Shown: positions 18,161 through 26,175 of the stretch, piece after piece | Position numbering within the stretch: position 1 is the stretch's first letter | Layout: each line of letters starts with the position of its first letter | Source: Bacteroidia bacterium | GTDB lineage: Bacteria > Bacteroidota > Bacteroidia > J057 > JADKCL01 | Length of the DNA stretch: 64,000 nt | Reading direction: 5' to 3' | Assembly (NCBI GenBank): GCA_020635905.1 | Contig: JACJYV010000003.1 | Coordinates: forward strand, 872,300 to 936,299 | Notes under the pieces: model-generated | What the model was told of the DNA's origin: nothing | Seen by the model: only the letters and a program-made list of their open reading frames with translations | The model's database searches: none | Translations under genes and position numbers: made by a program

Positions 18161-19033
18161 ATGAAAGGAAAAAATGTAGTGGTAACGGGCGGCAACGCCG
18201 GCATTGGATTCGAAACGGCCAAAGCCATGCTCGAAAAAGGCGCCAATGTCATCATTGTCTGCCGCTCCAAAGACAAAGGCCAGGAGGCTGTATCCCGCCT
18301 CAAACAGCTTACTGCCAGCGACAAAATAGATTTTGTGACCTGCCAGTTGGGCGAACAGAAAGACATCAAACGGGCGGCCCTGGAAATCAGCGCCAAAATG
18401 CCCGTCCTCGACGTGCTGGTCAATAATGCAGGCACCTGGCTCTCTGACCGCACCCTCACTCCTGAGGGAGTGGAAATGCAGCTGGCGGTCAACCACCTGG
18501 GTTATTTTCTCATGACCCACTGGCTCCTGCCCAACCTGCAACGGGCCGAAGAGCCCCGCGTAGTCTGCGTTGGCTCAGATTCTCACCTGCGCAACCCCGT
18601 GCACTGGGACGACCTGACCATGGAAAAAGGTTATCATGGCCTCAAAAGCTACGCCCAGAGCAAAGCGGCCAACGTCATGTTTGCCTACTACTTTGACCGC
18701 AACCAGCCTTTTGAGAAAAAAATTGCCATCAATTGCCTGCAACCCGGCCTCGTGCACACCGACATTGGCCTGAAAACCACCAATCCCCTGCACAAGCTGG
18801 CCTGGCGGGTGCGTCGCACCTTCTGGAAGAGCAAAACCCCGGCCGAAGGCGCGGATACCTCCATCTATCTGGCCTCCAGCCCCGAAGTCAAAGGCCAGAG
18901 CGGCAAATACTGGGACCTGCGCAAACCCAAACCCTCCAGCCCCGAAACCATGGTGGAGTCCAATCAGGATATCATGTGGCAATATTCCATGGAAAAATGT
19001 AGTTTAAAAGATTACTGGCACCCGGAAATCTGA
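18161..19033 (+). CDS. Short-chain dehydrogenase/reductase
   Basis: A 290-aa classical-length SDR. The cofactor motif TGGNAGIG spans residues 9-16, VNNAG lies at 88-91, the structural Asn111 is in VNHLG, a serine lies near 139-141, and the catalytic pair is Tyr164/Lys168 in YAQSK. The CRSKDKG segment after strand 2 suggests NADP(H). It resembles retinol-dehydrogenase/WW-domain-oxidoreductase-like SDRs; the substrate is unknown. The start fits MKGKNVVVTGG with no extra residues. The GH114-like lipoprotein gene follows after 3 bases, so the two are probably cotranscribed. Confidence 0.88.
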   Translation: MKGKNVVVTGGNAGIGFETAKAMLEKGANVIIVCRSKDKGQEAVSRLKQLTASDKIDFVTCQLGEQKDIKRAALEISAKMPVLDVLVNNAGTWLSDRTLTPEGVEMQLAVNHLGYFLMTHWLLPNLQRAEEPRVVCVGSDSHLRNPVHWDDLTMEKGYHGLKSYAQSKAANVMFAYYFDRNQPFEKKIAINCLQPGLVHTDIGLKTTNPLHKLAWRVRRTFWKSKTPAEGADTSIYLASSPEVKGQSGKYWDLRKPKPSSPETMVESNQDIMWQYSMEKCSLKDYWHPEI

Positions 19034-19036
19034 TCC

Positions 19037-20002
19037 ATGAAAAAAATCCTCGCATTTGCCCTCGTCCTTGCCCTGTTTTCTTCCTGCCGCAAAACAGACC
19101 CCAATGCCCCGGACGATTACAAACAGGCCATGCGGGATTTTGTGGAATCCATTTCCGTTTACACCAAAAATCAGGATCCCAATTTCCTCATCATCCCCCA
19201 AAACGGGCAGGAACTGGTTACCACGGACGGCACGGAAACGGGTTCCCCCGAAATGGATTATCTGCAGGCCATTGACGGAGTAGGTCGGGAGGATTTGTTT
19301 TACGGCTACAATAGCGACGACCAGGCCACTCCCATCGCCGACCGTACCTATATGATGGCCTTTCTCGACGTTTGCGAAGCAAACTCAGTGGAAGTACTCA
19401 CCACAGATTATACCTTCACCTCGTCCAAAATGGACGATTCTTATGCCCAAAATGAAGCCAAAGGCTACATTTCGTTTGCCGCACCCGACCGCGAACTGCG
19501 GTCGATTCCCGGCTATCCGCTCACTCCCTACAACGTCAATTCCAACGACATCACCAACCTGAGCGAGGCCAAAAACTTCCTGTATCTGCTCAATCCTGAG
19601 AATTACGCCAGCAAAAGTGATTTCATCAGTGCAGTTTCCCAGACCAATTACGACCTGGTCATCATGGATTATTTTTTCAATGAGGAGGAATTCTCGGCCA
19701 ATGAAATCAGCCAGCTGAAAACCAAAAAAGATGGCGGTCAGCGTCTGGTGATCAGCTATATGAGCATTGGGGAGGCGGAAAATTACCGCTATTACTGGCA
19801 AAGCGACTGGAATAAGCACCAGCCCGACTGGCTGGACCGCGAAAATCCAAAGTGGAAAGGAAACTACAAGGTCTGGTACTGGGATCCCGAATGGCAGGCC
19901 ATTATCACTGGAAATACAAATTCGTACGTGCAAAAAATCCTGGATGCAGGCTTTGACGGGGTTTATCTGGATATCATTGACGCTTTTGAATACTACGAAT
20001 AA
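19037..20002 (+). CDS. GH114/TM1410-like lipoprotein
   Basis: A 321-aa protein with a lipobox (ALFSSC, Cys17), so it is probably attached to a membrane. The later half carries features of the MJ1477/TM1410 family of putative endo-alpha-1,4-polygalactosaminidase-like (betaalpha)8 proteins: VISYMSIGEAENYRYYW, the WYWDPEW segment and DAGFDGVYLDIIDAFEYY at the end. Family members are linked to exopolysaccharide metabolism, but activity of bacterial relatives is poorly known. The TAA stop is followed directly by the inverted-repeat element of the 20 kb array. Confidence 0.8.
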   Translation: MKKILAFALVLALFSSCRKTDPNAPDDYKQAMRDFVESISVYTKNQDPNFLIIPQNGQELVTTDGTETGSPEMDYLQAIDGVGREDLFYGYNSDDQATPIADRTYMMAFLDVCEANSVEVLTTDYTFTSSKMDDSYAQNEAKGYISFAAPDRELRSIPGYPLTPYNVNSNDITNLSEAKNFLYLLNPENYASKSDFISAVSQTNYDLVIMDYFFNEEEFSANEISQLKTKKDGGQRLVISYMSIGEAENYRYYWQSDWNKHQPDWLDRENPKWKGNYKVWYWDPEWQAIITGNTNSYVQKILDAGFDGVYLDIIDAFEYYE

Positions 20003-20570
20003 GGGAACCTCTAAAAACTTCGAATCTCTGCGTTGGACTTGTTTCGGAAATGCTCATTTACGGGAGTAAACTGCGCTTTCCTCAACTGCGTCCGCCTTGA
20101 TCTTCTTTGTTTTTAGAGGTTCCCCGATTCTGAGAGTGGCTGCGAAAACTTCCTGTCTCTGCCTTAGACTTGTTTCGGAAATGCTCATTTACGGGAGTAA
20201 ACTGCGCTTTCCTCAACTGCGTCCGCCTTGATCTTCTTTGTTTTTAGAGGTCCCCCGATTCTGATGAGTGCCTGCGAAAACTTCCTGTCTCTTCGTTGGA
20301 CTTGTTTCGAAAATGCTCATTTACGGGAGTAAACTGCGCTTTCCCCAACTGCGTCCGCCTTGATCTTCTTTGTTTTTAGAGGTCCCCCGATTCTGATGAG
20401 TGCCTGCGAAAACTTCCTGTCTCTTCGTTGGACTTGTTTCGGAAATGCTCATTTACAGGAGTAAACTGCGCTTTCCTCAACTGCGTCCGCCTTGATCTTC
20501 TTTGTTTTTAGAGGTTCCCCGATTCTGATGAGTGGCTGCGAAAACTTCGAATCTCTGCGTTGGACCTGGC
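20003..20570. repeat. Tandem array of ~132-bp units with a TIR-bounded first unit
   Basis: Copies of the word around GACTTGTTTCGGAAATGCTC recur with starts near 20036, 20167, 20299 and 20431, with a partial fifth at 20563, a period of 131-132 bp. The first unit (20003-20124) is bounded by perfect 16-bp inverted repeats, GGGAACCTCTAAAAAC and GTTTTTAGAGGTTCCC. Later units keep the right inverted repeat but have a different left part. Each unit holds the near-palindrome TTTACGGGAGTAAA. No coding potential is convincing. The organisation fits a small non-autonomous element that was then amplified in tandem; it is not a CRISPR array because no variable spacers alternate with the units. Confidence 0.85.
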
Positions 20571-20610
20571 TCAATATCCAATTGGCAAATAACAATTATC
20601 AATTAACAAG

Positions 20611-21895
20611 CAATACTCTGGACAGTTTTTCAGACAGTCGTGATTTAAACTGTAAAAAAGTAGGTGCCACGCTCAAGCCAAAAATGACGAGCATGGCACC
20701 ATGCATATTATCACTTCAATAGTAGTGAGTGGGCTCCAGTTGAGCAAACCTCAAAGAGATTTTCTTCTGACATTTTTTTCCACGCTTTTCATTATTCGTG
20801 GAAAAGCTACCATCGCCAACCTTGCCCGGCACAGCGGCCTTTCGGAACGGACTTTCCGGCGCAACTACCGTAAGGTATGGGGTTTCAACCGCCTCAACGC
20901 CTTGTTGCTCGACCTTCTGTCCCCTGGAGAATGTATCGCGGCCATAGATGCCACCACTATCCCGAAAGCCGGGCGCAAGACCTTTGGGGTGGGCTGGTTT
21001 TGGAGTGGATCCCGCAACAGCATGATCAAAGGGCTGGAGGTGTCCTGCATTGCAATCGTTTCGATGCACTTGCGGACGGCTTTCGCCTTGTCGGCCCGAC
21101 AAACGCCCGCCGCCACCCGCAAACTTTCGAGGATAGACCATTACCTCAAGCAGGTTCAGGCATGCAAAAGACAGTTGCGCAAACGGGTGAAATACCTTGT
21201 TGGTGACGGGTTTTACAGCAAGAAGGAGTTCATAGACGGCGTGGTCGGGATCGGGATCGACTTCATCGGCAGGCTCAGGCAGGATTCCAATATGCGCTAC
21301 ATCTACAAGGGCCCACATGAGAAGCGGCCAGGCGCAAGGAGGAAGTACAGCGGGAAATTCATGGGAATACACAAGCGTAGGTTCAGAAAGGTCAGCGAGA
21401 TTGACGAACAAACCCACCTGTACAGTTGCCTCATGTACCACGTAGGCTTCAAGCGCAGTTTGCTGGTCGTGGCATTGCTCAATACCCGGACACAGAAGTA
21501 CCTCCTGCTTTTCAGCACAGACACCCAAGCATGTCCCGAAAAAGTTCTGGAGTATTATTCGACCAGGTTTCAGATCGAATTCCTTTTCCGCGACGCCAAG
21601 CAGCACACAGGCTTGGAAGATTGCCAGTCACGCGACAAGCAGGCACTCGATTTCCATTTCAATGCCAGCCTGACCGCAGTCAACATCGCAAAGTTAGAGA
21701 TCCTCAGCAAGCACGCCGACCAAAAGCAAGGCCCCATTTCAATATCCGATTTCAAGACTGCCCTGTTCAACCGATTCTGGCTCAACCGAATTATTTCAAA
21801 GTTGGATTTGCAACCAGACATCGTAATAAATCACCCCAACTATCAGAGCTTATTAGAATTCGGGGTCATCGCGTCGTAAATTGTCCGGAGTATTG
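20611..21895 (+). mobile_element. IS4-like insertion sequence, 1285 bp
   Basis: Terminal inverted repeats are CAATACTCTGGACAGTTT on the left and the complement of AAATTGTCCGGAGTATTG on the right (two mismatches over 18). The flanks share AACAAG, at 20605-20610 and 21896-21901, a 6-bp target duplication. It carries one intact transposase gene and lies inside the last repeat unit, so it was inserted after that array was made. The intact ends and gene suggest it may still be mobile. Confidence 0.9.
20701..21879 (+). CDS. IS4-family DDE transposase
   Basis: A 392-aa transposase. First catalytic Asp is in AAIDATTIPKAG, second in LVGDGFYSKKEF, and the YREK box is intact (YSTRFQIEFLFRDAK: Tyr-2-Arg-3-Glu-6-Lys), which defines the IS4 superfamily. 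An N-terminal helix-turn-helix-like segment (ANLARHSGLSERTFRRNYRK) would bind the ends. The reading frame runs from 90 bases inside the left inverted repeat to 16 bases from the right end, with no frameshift or stop. Confidence 0.93.
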   Translation: MHIITSIVVSGLQLSKPQRDFLLTFFSTLFIIRGKATIANLARHSGLSERTFRRNYRKVWGFNRLNALLLDLLSPGECIAAIDATTIPKAGRKTFGVGWFWSGSRNSMIKGLEVSCIAIVSMHLRTAFALSARQTPAATRKLSRIDHYLKQVQACKRQLRKRVKYLVGDGFYSKKEFIDGVVGIGIDFIGRLRQDSNMRYIYKGPHEKRPGARRKYSGKFMGIHKRRFRKVSEIDEQTHLYSCLMYHVGFKRSLLVVALLNTRTQKYLLLFSTDTQACPEKVLEYYSTRFQIEFLFRDAKQHTGLEDCQSRDKQALDFHFNASLTAVNIAKLEILSKHADQKQGPISISDFKTALFNRFWLNRIISKLDLQPDIVINHPNYQSLLEFGVIAS

Positions 21896-21901
21896 AACAA
21901 G

Positions 21902-21951
21902 CTCCTCTTTCCTCAACTGCGTCCGCCTTGATCTATTTGGTTTTTTGAGGT
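21902..21951. repeat. Right part of a repeat unit, separated by the IS
   Basis: CTCCTCTTTCCTCAACTGCG followed by TCCGCCTTGATC matches the right part of the 20 kb units and ends in a diverged GTTTTTTGAGGTTAC. The left part is at 20530-20610, so the IS split one unit. Confidence 0.75.
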
Positions 21952-22006
21952 TACTATAGGCCTTTTCCCGCCAAACCAAAACCCAAAATCCTGCGTAAAA
22001 CCCGGC

Positions 22007-22591
22007 ATGCCATTCATTTCAATTGCAGGTAGCGGGGAAGATACTTCCAGATTCTTCCACTGGCACCAAAACATGGCTCACAACTGGGAAACCTTTGCCC
22101 AAAACCACGGTTTTGCCACTTCGGGCAACTATAATGCTTATGGTCTTGACCTGAAGATGGTGAGTGAAACGGATACATTTGCGGCGGAGATTCTGACTAC
22201 CCACCAATTAAAAAACGTACAAAACGGGCTCATTCCGCGCAAGGGAGTTTATTTCAAACAAACGAAAATCCAATTAACATTTCCGCCGGGTGATGAATTT
22301 TACCTTCGGCTGGAAAAGGGAAGTCTGTTCAAATCCAAGCGAAACTCCCTGAAGCTGAGCCATGGATACCGTGCCTGGACCAATGGCAATGAAAAATTCG
22401 CCCAAATCTTCCAATTTCAGGGGATGGGAAAACAGCTTTTTGCGGAAAGGAGCCTGAAAATATACCTTGACAGGGCCCAAGGTCAGATAAGCCTGCGTTT
22501 CTTTGGATTTTGGGGAGGAGTCAGCAAAATCGGGTCATTGCGGTATTTTGTGCTACATGCAGCAGATCTCCCAACCCCGCCAAATCCATAA
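22007..22591 (+). CDS. Hypothetical protein, 194 aa
   Basis: No family recognised. No signal peptide or membrane segment is visible. The sequence is rich in aromatic residues and Lys, with YGLDLKMVSETDTFAAEI and GVYFKQTKIQLTFPPGDEFYL segments that look like beta strands, so a compact beta protein is plausible. An alternative start at the Met at residue 23 (MAHNWETF) cannot be excluded. It is preceded by the broken repeat unit, with no clear promoter. Confidence 0.6.
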   Translation: MPFISIAGSGEDTSRFFHWHQNMAHNWETFAQNHGFATSGNYNAYGLDLKMVSETDTFAAEILTTHQLKNVQNGLIPRKGVYFKQTKIQLTFPPGDEFYLRLEKGSLFKSKRNSLKLSHGYRAWTNGNEKFAQIFQFQGMGKQLFAERSLKIYLDRAQGQISLRFFGFWGGVSKIGSLRYFVLHAADLPTPPNP

Positions 22592-22681
22592 ATTTCACTT
22601 ACAATGGAAAACCTGTTTCTTTTTCGCTTAAAAAATCAGATTTTTAGGAAGCAATCGTTAAGCTAATTAACAGCTAAGATC

Positions 22682-23194
22682 ATGCGCAAGACCGCTTTTC
22701 TGTCCATATTTGTGCTCCTGATTGGTTACTGGGCCTATATTCCCACCTTTTGGTTTCCGGAATTTGCCAATGTGGCCTACCTGCGCTTCCCCTGGATGAT
22801 TCACGGGGCCTGTATTCTGGCGCATGTGGTCCTGATCATGATGTACAGCAAATGGAGCAAATGGCTGGTGCTGATGCTGCATTTTGGCCTGTTGATTGCC
22901 ACGCCATTCCTGCGCGACTCAGCCAACTGGCTCACCATCAAAATCAATTCTGACCGGCCTGTGGCCGAGTTCAAATCTCCCTATCCTGGCTATAAATTGG
23001 TTTTGCCCGGCCATCCAGATTACCAAATGCAGGGCGACGCCATGTTTGTCTATGCCGACCACGGCTGGACCTTTGAAGGGCTGGTTTTCCAGAAAGACCA
23101 CGGACTGAATCCCGCCTGGTATCAGCAGGAGGTGATGCCTTCATCCATTGGAAAAGTGTATAATAAGGATTGGTATAAGTATTCGCCAGACTGA
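22682..23194 (+). CDS. Small membrane protein, unrecognised
   Basis: A 170-aa protein whose first ~80 residues are three hydrophobic segments (FLSIFVLLIGYWAYIPTFW, HGACILAHVVLIMMY and VLMLHFGLLIATPFL). The rest is hydrophilic and outside the membrane. The start ATG 22682 is preceded by AGCTAAGATC without a good Shine-Dalgarno. A stem-loop overlaps its stop codon. Confidence 0.6.
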   Translation: MRKTAFLSIFVLLIGYWAYIPTFWFPEFANVAYLRFPWMIHGACILAHVVLIMMYSKWSKWLVLMLHFGLLIATPFLRDSANWLTIKINSDRPVAEFKSPYPGYKLVLPGHPDYQMQGDAMFVYADHGWTFEGLVFQKDHGLNPAWYQQEVMPSSIGKVYNKDWYKYSPD

Positions 23195-23213
23195 AAACGG
23201 TTCCCGTTTTCAG
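23191..23213. terminator. Stem-loop at gene end
   Basis: CTGAAAACGG-ttc-CCGTTTTCAG is a perfect 10-bp stem with a 3-nt loop, overlapping the stop codon of the preceding gene. There is no T-run immediately after, so it may be a transcript-stabilising hairpin or a non-canonical terminator. Confidence 0.45.
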
Positions 23214-23215
23214 TC

Positions 23216-23339
23216 ACGGTTTACGGTTTACGGTTTACAGTCGATGGTCGACGGTCGACAGTCCATGGTCTACCAGTAAACTTTTGTCCCTACTTGCAGC
23301 TCATAGCTCGTAGCTCGTTGCTTTTAGCCGTAGCCTGCG
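23216..23339. repeat. 7-bp periodic arrays (ACGGTTT and AGCTCGT types)
   Basis: From 23216 the spacer reads as ACGGTTT three times, then ACAGTCG, ATGGTCG, ACGGTCG, ACAGTCC, ATGGTCT. From 23298 it reads AGCTCAT, AGCTCGT, AGCTCGT, TGCTTTT, AGCCGTA, GCCTGCG. The sequences drift while the 7-base register is kept, right up to the stop of the minus-strand gene. Confidence 0.75.
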
Positions 23340-23340
23340 G

Positions 23341-24447
23341 CTACCAACCAACCACCACCCGCTGCACAATTGCCCCCATTTTCACGAAATAGATTCCGCT
23401 CTGGAAGCCTGAGAAGTCCAGATTGAGCTGGTTTTCACCTTTGTCAAGCATGACCTGCTGCTGGTGCACCATTCTGCCGCGGGAATCCAGCAGCTGGATT
23501 TCGGCCAGGCGGGCGGATTCTGCCAGGATATTCAGGTTGGCCTGATCGATGATGGGATTGGGCATGATGTAGCCAAAAGAAAGACCCGAAGGGTCAAAAA
23601 CCGTCACTTCCACAATGGGCGACCAGGACTCTTCCCCGTTGCGATCCACAGTGTGCAGACGGTACCAGGAAGTGCCGTATTCGGGGCGCAGATCTGAGTA
23701 ATCGTGGCGGGAAGCTTCTTTGCCTGTGTTTTGGCCCTGAATCATCCCCAGTTCACTGAAATCCTGGCCAGATCTGGCCCGCTCGATGTAGTAGCGGGTG
23801 TCCTCGTGGTCGCCTTCGGCGACCCAGGAAAGATCCACCTGGCCCTGATTCACCTCAGCCTGAAAATCACTCACTTTCACATCCAAAATAATGGTGGTGA
23901 TTTGCGACATATTGTCCACCCCCAGAGAAGAAAAAGTGCCTGTTCCAATCACCACCTGCCAGATCAGACTGGTCCAGGCAGAGGTGGGGGTAAAAGAAAC
24001 GTTATGGGTGTTCCAGGTAGAATTGGTGAGTTGGGGGCTGCTCCAGAGAATCTGGCTCATGGTACAACCTGTGCCGCCCCAAAGCCGGGCAATGCAATTG
24101 CCGTTCCAACTGCCGTTATAGGCCTGCAGGTTGGCCAGATCGACCGTCATATTGTGGACGGTACCAGGCATGAGGGGGGTGCTGGTGAGGGCCCGTCCGC
24201 TCTCCTGAGAGGAGGGGATGGATTGCAGGTAAACCAGTCCATAATAGGTGGAACCATTGGAAGCGGGGAGAGAGACGCCCCACCAGGGTGGCTGGGTATC
24301 GGGTGAACCGCCGCAGGCGGTCCAGTTGGGAGGCGAAACACTGCTGGCCGCTGAACCTTCAAAAGAAGGATTGAGCACGGTGATAACCTGTCCTTCCAAC
24401 CCTGCAAAAAACAAGAGGCATATTGATATTACCAGAAAATTTTTCAT
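23341..24447 (-). CDS. Secreted protein with T9SS type A sorting domain
   Basis: A 368-aa protein. Signal peptide residues 1-20 (CLLFFAGLEGQ). Residues about 21-185 are a carbohydrate-binding-like beta sandwich: VLNPSFEGSAASSVSPPNW at the start and SAWTSLIWQVVIG later resemble domains that begin 'NPSFE'. An Fn3-like region follows (DVKVSDFQAEVNQGQVDLSW ... SWYRLHTVDRNGEESWS), then the sorting domain (GYIMPNPIIDQANLNI ... GIYFVKM). The arrangement indicates an exported surface or secreted protein; the ligand is unknown. Confidence 0.8.
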   Translation of the reverse strand: MKNFLVISICLLFFAGLEGQVITVLNPSFEGSAASSVSPPNWTACGGSPDTQPPWWGVSLPASNGSTYYGLVYLQSIPSSQESGRALTSTPLMPGTVHNMTVDLANLQAYNGSWNGNCIARLWGGTGCTMSQILWSSPQLTNSTWNTHNVSFTPTSAWTSLIWQVVIGTGTFSSLGVDNMSQITTIILDVKVSDFQAEVNQGQVDLSWVAEGDHEDTRYYIERARSGQDFSELGMIQGQNTGKEASRHDYSDLRPEYGTSWYRLHTVDRNGEESWSPIVEVTVFDPSGLSFGYIMPNPIIDQANLNILAESARLAEIQLLDSRGRMVHQQQVMLDKGENQLNLDFSGFQSGIYFVKMGAIVQRVVVGW

Positions 24448-24572
24448 CTCTTTACCCTTTGAAACTCATACAATTTACAAAAAAATACGTCAGGCGGGAA
24501 GGAAGAAATGGGCAAGATATGCTTGCCCTTTCAATATCAGGTAGTTAAACAGAACTTTTCAGAAATGGGAAT

Positions 24573-24977
24573 TCAGAAATATTTCTGAATAATGCCCTCT
24601 ATTTTCTCCTCCATCAGCGGTTTGTAGAGGTATTCTGAAACGCTCGCATAGGTATTGGCTTTTTCCAGATCAGAGGGGTGGAGAGAAGTGGTAAGCATCA
24701 CGATCAAAGCTTTGATTTCCTTGCTCACAGGCAGACTTTCGTACGCATCCAGAAACTCGAACCCGTTCATCACAGGCATGTTGATATCAAGCAGGATCAA
24801 ATCGGGGATCTTGCTGTCATTGTCCAGACATTCCCTGAGATACTCCAGCGCCACTTCCCCGTTTTCGCGGATCACAATATTTTCGGCCAATCCGAGCTCC
24901 TTCAGGAGAAATTCATTGTAGAAGTTGACTGTCTCGTCATCCTCAATCAGCATGATACATTCAAGATTCCTTCTCAT
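24573..24977 (-). CDS. Single-domain response regulator
   Basis: A 134-aa CheY-like receiver. The acidic pocket is Glu12/Asp13/Asp14, the phospho-acceptor is Asp64 in LLDINMPVMNG, switch Thr lies at 96-97, and Lys119 is in YLYKPL. No output domain follows, so it should work by protein contact or as a phosphorelay intermediate. It starts 11 bases after the histidine kinase stop, in the same direction. Confidence 0.92.
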   Translation of the reverse strand: MRRNLECIMLIEDDETVNFYNEFLLKELGLAENIVIRENGEVALEYLRECLDNDSKIPDLILLDINMPVMNGFEFLDAYESLPVSKEIKALIVMLTTSLHPSDLEKANTYASVSEYLYKPLMEEKIEGIIQKYF

Positions 24978-24988
24978 CGTAATAGTCT

Positions 24989-25972
24989 TTAGTTTTTTGG
25001 TAGTTCAATTAAAAATTTAGTTCCGTGGTTGACCTGGCTTTGTATCTGAATACTTCCGCCGGCCTTGTCAATAATTCGCTTGATGATATACAGCCCGATT
25101 CCCGTCCCTTCCGCTCCCGTATGCAGGCGTTTGAACATTTTAAAAATCTTATTCTTGTGTTTTTCGAGGTCAATTCCCCGGCCGTTGTCCTCCACTTCAA
25201 GGTGAAAATTCCTGGCTGTTTCAGAGGTCCTGATCCAGATTTCAGGATTCCTTTCAGGGGAAGAATATTTGAGGGCATTGGAAATCAGGTTTTGCAAAAT
25301 GCTGTCCATGCTTCTGGGTTGAAACATGATTTTGGGGGCAGTTTTGGTTTCCAGGTGAATTTTTGACTCGCGGCGATTCACCATTTCTGCGATGGATTCC
25401 AGCACTTCTCCCACGGCCTTGTCGATCACAATTTCCTCCTTGGGCTCCTCAAAATTCCGTTCTATGCGGGAAATATTCAGCAAATCTGAGATGGTTACCT
25501 GAAATTTTTCTGCGGATTTGTCCATACGAAGCAGGATTTCCTCCACCATTTTTTCAGACCCGGGTCTGTCTTTCACCGTGCGCAGCATGCTGATCATGCT
25601 TTTGAAATTGACTACGGGTGTTTTGAGGTCGTGAGAGGCCGTGTAAATCAAACCATCCAGCGCAGAGTTCAGTTCAGTCAGTTCAGAATTCTGAATCTCC
25701 AGGCGGCTGGTATAGGCCAGACTGTCGTTTTCGCGGTCCTTCTGCTCTTGCAAAAGCCGCTCAATGGATAAGCCAATGAAGTAGGAAAAAAGTCCCAGAA
25801 AAAAAGGAGCCGTATCAATGATCATCAGCAGTGGGTCGCTGCTTTGAATCTCCAGGCATTTTGCAATTGAAAACCCGCCTTCAGACTGATAACACCTGAT
25901 CAGGGTACCAATCACAGGAAAACAAATCCCAAATAAAACTCCCCAAATGAGATATTTAATGCGAGGACGCAT
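24989..25972 (-). CDS. Membrane sensor histidine kinase
   Basis: A 327-aa kinase. Two hydrophobic segments (about 7-25 and 48-70) flank a short extracytoplasmic loop of only about 22 residues. A coiled linker follows, then the dimerisation box with His114 (TASHDLKTPVVNF), and the ATPase domain with the N box (QNLISNALKYS), G1 (EDNGRGID) and G2 (GTGIGLYIIKRI). The tiny loop argues for sensing in the membrane or cytoplasm rather than by a periplasmic domain. The next gene encodes its probable partner regulator. Confidence 0.92.
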   Translation of the reverse strand: MRPRIKYLIWGVLFGICFPVIGTLIRCYQSEGGFSIAKCLEIQSSDPLLMIIDTAPFFLGLFSYFIGLSIERLLQEQKDRENDSLAYTSRLEIQNSELTELNSALDGLIYTASHDLKTPVVNFKSMISMLRTVKDRPGSEKMVEEILLRMDKSAEKFQVTISDLLNISRIERNFEEPKEEIVIDKAVGEVLESIAEMVNRRESKIHLETKTAPKIMFQPRSMDSILQNLISNALKYSSPERNPEIWIRTSETARNFHLEVEDNGRGIDLEKHKNKIFKMFKRLHTGAEGTGIGLYIIKRIIDKAGGSIQIQSQVNHGTKFLIELPKN

Positions 25973-26175
25973 GAGTTGGAAACTGGTGCTAAATTACTTA
26001 CTGTCTACAGGTTATCCATAAAACCAGACTAACCTCAAAAAAGTTCAAAGTGATAAAAAATTCCTTTGAAACGGTCACATATACACTCGAGTCGATCAAA
26101 AATATGGATTAATGGCCAATTTTCCGAACGAACTTATCCCCACCCAACGGGTAGCTTGGCTCGTATTCTCTACTT

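Noticed and set aside
20003..20570. CRISPR array
   Set aside because: The whole ~132-bp unit is repeated, with no unique spacers between short repeats, and no cas gene is present.
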